Source: Cystobacter fuscus (lineage in GTDB: Bacteria > Myxococcota > Myxococcia > Myxococcales > Myxococcaceae). Taken from it: a stretch of DNA of 64,000 nt. The notes under the pieces were generated by a model that saw only the letters and a list, made by a program, of their open reading frames with translations, was not told the origin of the DNA and did not search any database. Each line of letters opens with the position of its first letter. Position 1 is the stretch's first letter. Below, piece after piece: positions 9,126 through 16,454 of this stretch. Position numbers and translations under genes: made by a program. The DNA lies in the NCBI RefSeq assembly GCF_002305875.1, contig NZ_CP022098.1, positions 11,594,001-11,658,000 on the forward strand, written 5' to 3'.

Positions 9126-9193
9126 GGCGTCTTCCACTCGCGGCCCGCGTGGCACGGTGAATCGAGAAGGTCCTCTCTCTTCCCAGGAGTCCC

Positions 9194-10330
9194 ATGTCTC
9201 CGCGTCCCTTTCGCATCGATGTGCCCCAGGCCGTGCTCACGGATCTTCAACGCCGCCTGGAGGCCACGCGCTTCCCCGAGCCGCTGCCCGGTGAGCCCTG
9301 GCAGCGCGGCGCCGATGTCGCCTATGTCCGCGAGCTGTGCGCGTACTGGCGTGAGCGCTACGACTGGCGCAAGCACGAGGCCGAGCTCAACCGCTTCCCT
9401 CAATTCCTGTGCGAGGTGGAGGGCGTGGACCTCCACTTCTGGCACGTCCGGGGCAAGGGCCCGTCTCCTTTGCCACTCTTGCTGACGCACGGCTGGCCCG
9501 GCTCCATCTACGAGTTCCATCACCTCATCGAGCCGCTGACGGACCCCGCCGCGTACGGAGGCGACGCCCGGGACGCCTTCGACGTGATCATCCCCGCGCT
9601 GCCCGGCTATGGCTTCAGCGGCAAGCCGCGCGAGCCGGGCTGGGATGCCACGCGCGTGGCCGCCGTGTTCGACCGGCTCATGGTCGAGCACCTGGGCTAC
9701 TCCCGCTATGGGGCGCAGGGCGGTGATTGGGGAGGCGTCGTCACCACGGCGCTCGGGGTGGAGCACGCCGAGCACCTGGTGGGCATCCATCTCAACTTCG
9801 CCCTCGCGTCGCCGCCGCCCGGACAGGAGCAGAGCGAGCTGGCGCGGGAGTATGGCCAGAAGATGGCGGCGTTCTCCGCCGCCGAGAGCGGCTACAGCCA
9901 CGTGCAGGGCACCAAGCCCATGTCGCTGGGCATCGGGCAGGCGGATTCCCCCGCGGGGCTCGCCGCGTGGATCGTCGAGAAGTTCCGCACCTGGAGCGAT
10001 TGTGGCGGGGACGTCGAGCGCGCCTTCTCCAAGGACTGGCTGCTGACGAACCTGATGTTCTACTGGGCGCCCAACAGCATCGCGAGCGCGGCCAACCTCT
10101 ATTACGAGACCTTCGGCATGCAGCGCCTGGACTTGAAGAAGCCGGTGCGCGTGCCCACGGCGATCGCGGACTTCCCCAAGGAGCTCACCCACACGCCCCG
10201 GCCCTGGTTGGAGGCGCGCTTCAACCTGCGGCGCTACACGGAGATGCCGCGAGGGGGCCACTTCGCCGCCGCGGAACAGCCGGAACTGTTCCTGAAGGAC
10301 GTCCGCTCGTTCTTCCGGGAGCTTCGCTAG
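9194..10330 (+). CDS. Epoxide hydrolase, alpha/beta-hydrolase fold with EHN domain
   Basis: A 378-residue enzyme. The N-terminal 110 residues are the EHN-type domain of microsomal-like epoxide hydrolases (FRIDVPQAVLTDLQRRL). The alpha/beta-hydrolase core follows, with oxyanion HGWPGS, nucleophile Asp in GGDWGG and catalytic His in GGHFAA. It should hydrate epoxides to diols in the cytoplasm; the substrate is unknown. AGGAG lies just before the ATG. The gene stands alone between two copies of a repeated element, and copy 1 carries an apparent terminator only 69 bases upstream, so expression may depend on read-through. Confidence 0.9.
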   Translation: MSPRPFRIDVPQAVLTDLQRRLEATRFPEPLPGEPWQRGADVAYVRELCAYWRERYDWRKHEAELNRFPQFLCEVEGVDLHFWHVRGKGPSPLPLLLTHGWPGSIYEFHHLIEPLTDPAAYGGDARDAFDVIIPALPGYGFSGKPREPGWDATRVAAVFDRLMVEHLGYSRYGAQGGDWGGVVTTALGVEHAEHLVGIHLNFALASPPPGQEQSELAREYGQKMAAFSAAESGYSHVQGTKPMSLGIGQADSPAGLAAWIVEKFRTWSDCGGDVERAFSKDWLLTNLMFYWAPNSIASAANLYYETFGMQRLDLKKPVRVPTAIADFPKELTHTPRPWLEARFNLRRYTEMPRGGHFAAAEQPELFLKDVRSFFRELR

Positions 10331-10352
10331 GAAACCGGGGGAAGTTTCTCCC

Positions 10353-10367
10353 CGGTAAGTCTTACCG
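10353..10367. promoter_or_regulatory. Palindrome, candidate enhancer site (copy 2)
   Basis: CGGTAAG-T-CTTACCG is a perfect 7+1+7 palindrome centred at 10360, about 106 bases before the predicted transcription start. That is nearly the same offset as copy 1 (108). Confidence 0.45.
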
Positions 10368-10439
10368 CTCCCGGACGGGCTCCCGGCCCCCGCTCCACAT
10401 AACCCCCCGAAATCACGGCCTCATCTCCCACGAGCACGC

Positions 10440-10456
10440 TGGCATTCGGACTGCAA
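10440..10456 (+). promoter_or_regulatory. Candidate sigma54 (-24/-12) promoter, copy 2
   Basis: TGGCATTCGGACTGCAA has GG at -25/-24 and GC at -13/-12 with correct spacing and the downstream AA. Predicted start is about 10466. Confidence 0.55.
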
Positions 10457-10465
10457 TAGCCCTCT

Positions 10466-10687
10466 GGCACGAAGTCGGGATGAGGCAGCACGGGGCGGTA
10501 CGGGGCAGGACGGGCGGGTCGGGAAGTACGGGGCAGGACGGGCGGGTCGGGGTCGGGAAAGACAACCATTTCAGGGGGAGAAGGAGTCGAACGGGGGCAG
10601 TACGGGGAGCGCCACTTGGGGAAGTGGCGCAAGCAAAGTGAGTCGGGGAGGAGCTGCTGGGGAGCGGCTCCTCCCCGATTCCTTTTT
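10466..10687 (+). ncRNA. Predicted G-rich structured small RNA or leader, copy 2
   Basis: The inferred RNA of about 222 bases has CAGGACG at 10506 and 10534 in G-rich repeats. A perfect 9-bp hairpin GCGCCACTT-GGGG-AAGTGGCGC spans 10609-10630, followed by a 17-bp terminator hairpin. Compared with copy 1, the penultimate hairpin has a wholly different stem but the same GGGG loop, and the terminator stem has compensating changes. This is what selection on RNA structure would leave. The nearest downstream gene starts 230 bases later. Confidence 0.5.
10641..10687 (+). terminator. Intrinsic terminator, copy 2
   Basis: A 17-bp stem (10641-10657 with 10664-10680) closes a TGGGGA loop and is followed by CCTTTTT. 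The pairing is almost uninterrupted, with two G.T pairs. Confidence 0.8.
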
Positions 10688-10917
10688 GGCCTCCCTTTGC
10701 ATGCCGCCCGCGCGGCGCGGTGAAGCTCCCTTCATTTCGTCTTGTCCCCATCTAAGCCAGTTCTGGCTCAGATAGGTCCCTTGCTGGAACGTCTCGCACC
10801 AAGCCCAATGTCCATTGATGGAGCCGCTCCCCTACATCCAGAAATCCACAAGTGGTGAACGGTTATCGTCTAACATGTAATATGCCGTGCTCAACGGATG
10901 CTTCAGAATGGGACTAA

Positions 10918-12150
10918 ATGATCAAACTGAACAAGGAACGTCGGTACTGGTTCGATAGACACCACAACACAGCGCAGCTCATTCGTGCGTGCTTTGATGC
11001 TCTTCCGGATCCAAACAAGGCATCCCCGAGTGTACTCCACGCACTCTGTCGGTTAACTTGGATTACTCACTCGAATCGTGGCGTGGCTGACAACAGAGAG
11101 GCTGTTGTCATTCCGTCCCTTTGTGAAATTCTTAACATCACCCCCGCAGCAAGCCGACAGGATGATTTACTGCATGCTCTTGCACGAATAAATGCGCCCC
11201 AGACAATTTGCGCAGCAGCCAAGGCTGAAGTTGGGTTCACAGATTTCTACGCTCCCTTTCGAAACACTTCGTGGAATTGGATGACAACCCATGCCACGAA
11301 AATCCGGCCACTTATGGTTGCGGCCCGTAGATTGAAATCAGACTCAAGCGCGAGTTCGCTGTACGACTTGATCAGTCAGCTACCGCCCATCCCAAGGAAA
11401 GTGGGAGGACCCCTCCCAGCAGCAAATCTGTTAACTCCCCTTGTAGCCTGTCTCGATCCGCGCGCACGAGCACCAATCATCAACAGCGCGAAGAGCGTCA
11501 CCCTAGCATTGAAACAACTGGGACTTTTTCACGCGACACTTAGCGAAAAATTTAGCGGGCTTGTTGGTCTGATTGGCCAAGCAGGAATCGAGGACGCATT
11601 TTTTCTGGACGTTTGCCTCGATCTGCTTGGAAAGACGGTCTTGGGAAAGGCCGTCGACCCCATCGACTCTCAAAAAGCAGAAAAGCTTACACAGGAACCC
11701 CCCAAAAAGGATGGAGCAAATAGCGCTCCGCTTGGACTCAAGGATGCTGAAGATCTCAAGGTAATCTCTCTCGGAGGAACTAAAAAGCGCGCTCAGTTAC
11801 ACAACAAGATGACAAACAGACTCCTAGCCCTCTGCAAGAAACATAAACTAACAGTGGATGAAGGGAGCGACAAAGCATGCCGCTACGACGCTCGAATACA
11901 GAATTACGCAAAAGGGAGGGATCTTCTGATCGAGGCAAAGACTTCCACAGAAATCGCCGATTCGCGGCTTGCCGTTGGCCAACTTCTGGACTACAGACGG
12001 CACCTAGCAAAAAGGGCCAGCACAGACATTGCTGTGCTTTTGCCACAACGCCCTGATTCTAAAGTAATGAATTTCCTCGACGACGTAGGGGTCAAACTGA
12101 TCTGGTTCAAGGAAGACTTCAAAAGCATAACTGGAGAAATTGAACTATGA
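10918..12150 (+). CDS. Unknown protein with PD-(D/E)XK-like nuclease C-terminus
   Basis: A 410-residue product of no family I recognise. Residues 1-260 look alpha-helical. Residues about 290-400 carry RYDARI, then DLLIEAK (candidate Asp324, Glu339, Lys341) and GQLLDYRRH, a QxxxY-type motif as in RecB-like and other PD-(D/E)XK nucleases. This suggests a metal-dependent nuclease, possibly for phage defence. GC content and codon use are clearly lower than in the flanking genes, pointing to recent transfer. It stands alone next to an IS element. I see no obvious ribosome-binding site at this ATG, so the start is uncertain. Confidence 0.65.
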   Translation: MIKLNKERRYWFDRHHNTAQLIRACFDALPDPNKASPSVLHALCRLTWITHSNRGVADNREAVVIPSLCEILNITPAASRQDDLLHALARINAPQTICAAAKAEVGFTDFYAPFRNTSWNWMTTHATKIRPLMVAARRLKSDSSASSLYDLISQLPPIPRKVGGPLPAANLLTPLVACLDPRARAPIINSAKSVTLALKQLGLFHATLSEKFSGLVGLIGQAGIEDAFFLDVCLDLLGKTVLGKAVDPIDSQKAEKLTQEPPKKDGANSAPLGLKDAEDLKVISLGGTKKRAQLHNKMTNRLLALCKKHKLTVDEGSDKACRYDARIQNYAKGRDLLIEAKTSTEIADSRLAVGQLLDYRRHLAKRASTDIAVLLPQRPDSKVMNFLDDVGVKLIWFKEDFKSITGEIEL

Positions 12151-12292
12151 GCGCATTACTATGAGCGCATTAAAGAAGCAAGAGCCGCTCCAGCATCATC
12201 TATTGACAACCTCGAAAGGTCCGTGTTCCGATCAGGACAGCACGGACCCAGATAAATTCTTTCCACTATAAACTAAAGAACTATCGATCAAT
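12151..12292. other. AT-rich spacer before the IS element
   Basis: No gene is seen. The stretch has the same low-GC character as the preceding nuclease-like gene and ends at the left inverted repeat of the insertion sequence. A second in-frame-looking ATGAGCGCATTA follows the first almost at once, suggesting a small local duplication. Confidence 0.35.
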
Positions 12293-12326
12293 CACCTGGC
12301 GGAGCCCTGAGCCATCCCCTCATTTT
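12293..12326 (+). repeat. Left inverted repeat of the IS
   Basis: Two conserved blocks (CACCTGGCGG and CCATCCCCTCAT) match the right end in inverted orientation, with one substitution in the second block. Confidence 0.7.
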
Positions 12327-12382
12327 AACAGGCGAGCAAGGGAGCGCCGCGTAGGCCGAGTAGTGCGAGAAGTAGGACCCGC

Positions 12383-13552
12383 ATGCTTACTTCTGCGGTC
12401 ATGCGTAAGCCTCGCCTTGATGACCAGCAGGTGCATACCTTTCTGGAGTCCCTCTTCGAAGAAGACCTGCACGCCAAGCGCGTGTTGTCCCTGGCCTACG
12501 CGGTCCTGGGTGTCATTCACGCTGCCAGCCTGGGGGTTCATCTCATTGGCAAAGCCCTGGCGTGGGCGCGAGGCACCAAGAGCAAGCATGGGGTGAAGCA
12601 GGTGGACCGGCTCTTGTCCAACCAAGGGATTGATGTCTGGGCGCTGTTCGCACAGTGGGTGCCCTTTGCCTTGGGACAGAGAAGCGAGGCACTGGTGGCG
12701 CTGGACTGGACGGACTTCGATGCGGATGGGCAGACAACGCTGGTGGCGTCGTTGGTGGCGAGCCATGGACGCACGACGCCCCTGGTCTGGCTCACGGTGG
12801 AGAAGTCCGCCTTGGAGGGGATGCGCAATGACGTTGAGGATTTCGTACTCAATCGACTGCGGCAGGTGGTGCCCGAGCGGGTGCGGCTCACACTACTGGC
12901 CGACCGGGGCTTTGGAGACCAGAAGTTCTATGCGCTGCTCGAGCAACTGAAGTTTGACTACGTGGTGCGCTTCCGTCAGTGCATTCAAGTGATGGATGAG
13001 ACGGGAGAGAAGAAGAGCGCGGGCGAGTGGGTGCCCGAATCGGGCCGGGCGGTGCGCATGGTGGGAGCGCGAGTCACCCAGGACGAAGCGCCCGTGGGGG
13101 CTGTGGTGTGCGTGAAGCAGAAGGGAATGAAGGAGGCGTGGTGCCTGGCGACGAGCTTGAAAGAAGCGACGGCGGCCTTCGTGGTGGGGCTGTATGGCAA
13201 GAGGTTTCGAACGGAGGAAACCTTCCGCGACATGAAGGACTTGCGTTTTGGAATGGGCCTGTCGTCGGTGAGGGTCCGCTCGACGGAGAGGCGGGACCGG
13301 CTGCTGTTGGTGAGCGCGCTGGCCTGCGCATTGCTGACGCTGCTGGGGGCGGCGGGGGAGAGCTTGGGGATGGAGCGCTACCTCAAAGCCAACACAGTGA
13401 AGACGCGCACCTACTCCCTCTTCCGGCAGGGCTGTGAGTATTACCAGGCCATCCCGATGATGCCGGAGGAGCAGCTCGTCCCGCTGATGAAGCGATTCGC
13501 TTCGCTGTTACGTGAACAGCCAGTTTTTCAGGAATTTCTCGGCCCAATATGA
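12383..13552 (+). CDS. IS4-family DDE transposase
   Basis: A 389-residue transposase, full length for the family. The catalytic triad is visible: Asp in LDWTDFD (about 108-111), Asp in LLADRGF (174), and Glu in YGKRFRTEETFRDMKD (about 278), the Y-R-E-K signature of IS4 transposases. It cuts and reinserts its own element. No frameshift or stop interrupts it, so the copy may be active. The gene fills nearly all of the element and ends inside the right inverted repeat. A start at MRKPRLDD, six codons in, is possible. Confidence 0.92.
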   Translation: MLTSAVMRKPRLDDQQVHTFLESLFEEDLHAKRVLSLAYAVLGVIHAASLGVHLIGKALAWARGTKSKHGVKQVDRLLSNQGIDVWALFAQWVPFALGQRSEALVALDWTDFDADGQTTLVASLVASHGRTTPLVWLTVEKSALEGMRNDVEDFVLNRLRQVVPERVRLTLLADRGFGDQKFYALLEQLKFDYVVRFRQCIQVMDETGEKKSAGEWVPESGRAVRMVGARVTQDEAPVGAVVCVKQKGMKEAWCLATSLKEATAAFVVGLYGKRFRTEETFRDMKDLRFGMGLSSVRVRSTERRDRLLLVSALACALLTLLGAAGESLGMERYLKANTVKTRTYSLFRQGCEYYQAIPMMPEEQLVPLMKRFASLLREQPVFQEFLGPI

Positions 13553-13582
13553 GGGGATGGGTCAGGGCGGAGCCGCCAGGTG
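13546..13582 (-). repeat. Right inverted repeat of the IS
   Basis: The reverse complement matches the left end over two blocks (10 and about 19 bases). The transposase stop codon overlaps its inner edge. Confidence 0.7.
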
Positions 13583-13763
13583 CCCGGATTCATTGATGCG
13601 GCAGGTCGGCTCCAGCCAATTTATCGATTGCTCTTGAGTGCAGCAGGAAAAGGAAAGTTAGACGGAAAGCGCTCTCTAGTATTACCCAGTCATTTCGCAC
13701 CCAATCCGAAGGAAATTCTCCGCAGAGGATTGCCGAAGCCCCCTGGGCAGCGACCAAGTAGTA

Positions 13764-15122
13764 TCAGAGGGAGCCATCGTTGAGCGTAATAGCAAGCGTG
13801 CCGTCAATGAGACGGGCGCTCACCGGACCAGCATTTTCCTGTGCCTGGCTCACCTCGTACACCTCAATTTTGTTGCCCTCGGCAACCTGGACGCGCGCAC
13901 CATAGGACCAAGTGGGGCCGCGCAAGTTTTCGCTTGGTTTGTAGTGAAAGGACCAGCTTGACTGGCCTTCAGCATTCACGGTGAAGGATTGGAGCTGCGC
14001 GTCCTGACGCACATCACGCGTCAGGCCGACGCTCATGTCCCACGACAGCCAGCCGCGGCCCTTGCACTCTTTCACGCCCAAGTATTTGCGGTAACCGCAA
14101 CCGCGCAGGCGGGCAGGCACATGCACGCAGCGGGCTCCACTAACGTTGGGAGGACCGGCGTTCGAGCCGCAGTTCTTGCCGGTTTCGGCGAAGTGAGTAA
14201 TGTCGGAGACTTGCCAGCCTTCGGCCGCGCACACTTGCTGACTGACGTCGGTGTTGATGTCACAATCGCCGGATTTGCCCGAATCATAATTGTGTAACTG
14301 CTTGCGGGTTTCGGCGACAAGAGTGGTGGGTTTTATCCAGGCGCTGATCGAGACTTGGCGGCGCGGCACGAGCGTGGCGGATGCCTGAAGCTCAAGGCGT
14401 TCCTTAGTTGTCGAACAGAAGAGAAAAATCTTCCGCTTGCGGTTCTCAGCAGGCACGCGAAGCGCAACCGAGCGCTCAGCAGTGATCGCACCCACGATCG
14501 CATCGGGGACTGCGACACGCAGTTCACCAGCGCTGCGCGCGATAACACGTGCTGGGGTGCCGTCAACCGTCACCTCGCTGGCGGCCGGCCAGTCGAGGAA
14601 GTTGCCGCGGATCGTGATCTCCGGTGTGTCGCGGCCGAGCCGCAGGCGCGGCGTTGCCACATAGACGATGCGCGGCGTCTGTGTACGGCAGGGTAGCGAG
14701 TAACTGATGTTGTAGGCAGAGATGTCAGCCTCGGCGATGGTGCGCCGCAATTCGTCACCAGTCTTGGTGGCAAGCGCAGTGGTGGCGTCGCGCACCTGCC
14801 GGGTGAGGGCTTGCGCATCGCGGTAGAGTGCGCGCTGCTGCGCATCCATGCGGTCGAAGGTAAGATTGACGTTTCGCCCGAACACGCGGTCGATATCGGA
14901 GATGACGTTCTGGGCATTGGCCTGTAGCGAATTGCCTACGCCCCTGACCTCGCCGCCAACGGTTTCGAGCGACGACTTGAAGTCAGTGATAGCGTTCGAC
15001 AGAGCATTCGACACCGCACCAATGGTAAGCGTAGTCTCAAGCTGGGCGTGCGCGGGCGTCGCCCCAATCACTGCAATAACAACAGAATGTAACAAGACGA
15101 TGGTCGGCAGTATCGAGCGCAT
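13764..15122 (-). CDS. Exported protein of unknown function with IPT-like segment
   Basis: A 452-residue protein. The N-terminal 26 residues form a signal peptide ending AHA-Q, which favours the start at 15122 over an upstream ATG at 15179. Residues about 30-130 are helical. A region near 155-215 (TPEITIRGNFLDW onwards) resembles an IPT/TIG beta-sandwich. The C-terminal half contains paired cysteines, so disulfides in an extracytoplasmic location are likely. GC content is lower and codon use differs from neighbouring core genes, so acquisition with the adjacent IS region is probable. The function is unknown. Confidence 0.7.
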   Translation of the reverse strand: MRSILPTIVLLHSVVIAVIGATPAHAQLETTLTIGAVSNALSNAITDFKSSLETVGGEVRGVGNSLQANAQNVISDIDRVFGRNVNLTFDRMDAQQRALYRDAQALTRQVRDATTALATKTGDELRRTIAEADISAYNISYSLPCRTQTPRIVYVATPRLRLGRDTPEITIRGNFLDWPAASEVTVDGTPARVIARSAGELRVAVPDAIVGAITAERSVALRVPAENRKRKIFLFCSTTKERLELQASATLVPRRQVSISAWIKPTTLVAETRKQLHNYDSGKSGDCDINTDVSQQVCAAEGWQVSDITHFAETGKNCGSNAGPPNVSGARCVHVPARLRGCGYRKYLGVKECKGRGWLSWDMSVGLTRDVRQDAQLQSFTVNAEGQSSWSFHYKPSENLRGPTWSYGARVQVAEGNKIEVYEVSQAQENAGPVSARLIDGTLAITLNDGSL

Positions 15123-15352
15123 ACGTGTCCCCTTGAGTGGAAACGACCCTGCGTTTCCCTTTATGAAATAATGCCTCATGCGGGGCTCTGGCTCAACCGA
15201 GCGGGCGTCAGAAAACGGTTGATGGCGCCCCTGTCACCACTAAACTGCCTAGCACGTCGGCAGTGTCAGGCTAATTCAATTTTTCCGACCATTCCCGAAA
15301 TCAGAGGGTTTGTCCCTGCACCCAGGAGGGTCCGGGGACTGCCTACGCGTTT

Positions 15353-15538
15353 CTACGAATTGTCTGCTCTCACTCCTGGCAACACCTCCACGGCATCTCG
15401 CTCGGATTCCGCGTGTTCCGCACGTGCAGCCAGGAAGTGCACCTGAGCGCCTTCTACACCCATAAAGGCCCTTCTGGACGAGACCACGAACAATACATGG
15501 AAAACCAGGAGGAACACTGCGGCAGTGCAGGGCACCAC
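15353..15538 (-). CDS. Small membrane protein, possible partner of the upstream gene
   Basis: A 61-residue product from a GTG start 9 bases after the upstream stop. It has one hydrophobic helix at about 5-20, then a polar tail with LAARAEHAE. A similar coding segment (LAAQAEHAE) occurs as debris at 16369-16454, so the peptide belongs to a repeated local family. This supports it being real, but the length and GTG start keep confidence modest. Function unknown. Confidence 0.45.
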   Translation of the reverse strand: MVPCTAAVFLLVFHVLFVVSSRRAFMGVEGAQVHFLAARAEHAESERDAVEVLPGVRADNS

Positions 15539-15547
15539 ACAAATCGC

Positions 15548-16147
15548 TCAAGAAACCGGGGCTTTGGCTCTCCCCTTTCGATTACCTAGTTTCCGCTTCC
15601 TCCTCCATTGGACCACGCGACGCACGAATTCAGCCTGAGTTTCAGGACGGGAATCCGATGGCATGTGGCCGTAGAGTCGTTGGTAATCCAGCACTGCCCC
15701 GTGCTCGAAATATTGCTCGGGAGAAATGCGCCCCAGTAGGTACTTCGACCACACCTCAAACAGGCCCCAGTAGTGATGGAGGGGAGGGGCGATGATCTTC
15801 ACGAGGTTGACCGTCCCCCCCACGACGAGACTTCCGGTGAAGGACGCAAACGCCACGGAGGTCCCCAGGCCAACACCGGGCAATTCGATGGGGCCCCAGA
15901 GAAGCCCCTCTGGGAATTTCGAGAGGAGGTAGAAGAACTGAGCGGTGACTACCCCGCCCACAGCAAAGGGGCGTGCGCTACTGCCCCAGATTGCGAGAAT
16001 GGCCTTCTGGAGTTTGGCACCATGCCGCTGCTGTTCAGCAGAGCGGAAAGCGTGCTGCGGAGCAATCGCCCCCACCTCTGCGCCAAGCAGAGGCCCCGCC
16101 TGATCGGTGGCGTGGTCAAGTCCCGAAGTGGTGTTGCTGGGGGCCAT
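15548..16147 (-). CDS. Membrane-associated hypothetical protein
   Basis: A 199-residue product with two hydrophobic segments (about 60-75 and 90-115), a central region with HHYWGLFEVW, and a strongly basic C-terminal tail (WRRKRKLGNRKGRAK). No family is recognised. It appears to form a two-gene unit with the 61-residue membrane protein immediately downstream. Remnants of a similar small gene lie upstream, so the locus has been rearranged or duplicated. GC is lower than the chromosome average. A defence or toxin role is possible given the accessory setting, but nothing in the sequence shows it. Confidence 0.6.
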   Translation of the reverse strand: MAPSNTTSGLDHATDQAGPLLGAEVGAIAPQHAFRSAEQQRHGAKLQKAILAIWGSSARPFAVGGVVTAQFFYLLSKFPEGLLWGPIELPGVGLGTSVAFASFTGSLVVGGTVNLVKIIAPPLHHYWGLFEVWSKYLLGRISPEQYFEHGAVLDYQRLYGHMPSDSRPETQAEFVRRVVQWRRKRKLGNRKGRAKAPVS

Positions 16148-16245
16148 TCTCTCGTGTAGCCGCTTTTCTGGACATCGGTCTCAAGAGCCACCCTACGGTT
16201 ACGGCGCATCTAGATGGAGCGCGAATTTTCAGCCGTGCATTGGGC

Positions 16246-16364
16246 TGTAGCACGCGTCCGAGGCCGAAAATTCGGCTCCGCATCGCACAGCAACACACCA
16301 GCATCAGGTATGTAGCACGCATCCGAGGCCGAAAATTCGGCTCCACATCACACAACAACACACC
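16246..16364 (+). repeat. Two direct repeats with a central palindrome
   Basis: A unit of about 54 bases starting TGTAGCACGC occurs at 16246 and 16311 with only four or five differences. Each unit contains GCCGAA-AA-TTCGGC, a perfect palindrome that could bind a dimeric regulator or form a hairpin. A degenerate GAATTTTCAGCC lies just before the first copy. It is upstream of the reverse-strand gene at 16147. Confidence 0.75.
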
Positions 16365-16368
16365 CACC

Positions 16369-16454
16369 GTATCCCGCCCGCTTCCGCATGTTCTGCCTGC
16401 GCAGCCAGGTAGCTCATCCGGGCTTCCTCTCTCAAAGCCCTGCTGGCTTTCCCC
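16369..16454 (-). pseudogene. Degraded copy of the 61-codon membrane-protein gene
   Basis: On the reverse strand this segment encodes EARMSYLAAQAEHAEAGG, similar to the tail of the peptide at 15353-15538. No start codon or hydrophobic helix is left in frame. It flanks the 199-residue gene on the opposite side from the intact copy. Confidence 0.4.

Larger units (their letters stand above)
8750..9163 (+). repeat. Intergenic sigma54/hairpin element, copy 1
   Basis: This copy shares, in the same order, the following with 10351-10725: GTAAGTCTTAC, a TGGCAT-N5-CTGC promoter-like box, G-rich units with GCAGGACGGGCGG, ACGGGGGCAGT, a GGGG-loop hairpin, a GC-rich hairpin followed by T-run and GGC, and a tail ending CGGTGAA. 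Overall identity is moderate but the landmarks are collinear. The two copies bracket the epoxide hydrolase gene. Confidence 0.75.
10351..10725 (+). repeat. Intergenic sigma54/hairpin element, copy 2
   Basis: This is the second copy of the element at 8750-9163, with all landmarks in the same order. The palindrome here is longer (CGGTAAGTCTTACCG) and the G-rich repeat region is shorter. A further CCGGGG/CCCCGG hairpin lies just upstream at 10335-10355 and may end the epoxide hydrolase transcript. Confidence 0.75.
12293..13582 (+). mobile_element. IS4-family insertion sequence
   Basis: An element of about 1.29 kb holds one transposase gene and is bounded by long imperfect inverted repeats. The left end reads CACCTGGCGG then CCCTGAGCCATCCCCTCAT. 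The right end read inwards gives CACCTGGCGG then CCCTGACCCATCCCCTCAT, with a 3-base indel between the two blocks. I could not see a direct target duplication outside these ends, so the exact borders are uncertain or the flanks have changed since insertion. Confidence 0.75.

Noticed and set aside
10353-10367. Identification of the palindrome as a true GacA box
   Set aside because: GacA boxes have a 6-base spacer between TGTAAG and CTTACA; here the spacer is one base.
13580-13783. A 67-codon plus-strand frame after the IS
   Set aside because: It overlaps the IS end and the converging gene, has no ribosome-binding site and no protein-like pattern.
16246-16364. Possible CRISPR array
   Set aside because: Only two units, each longer than a CRISPR repeat, with no cas genes nearby.
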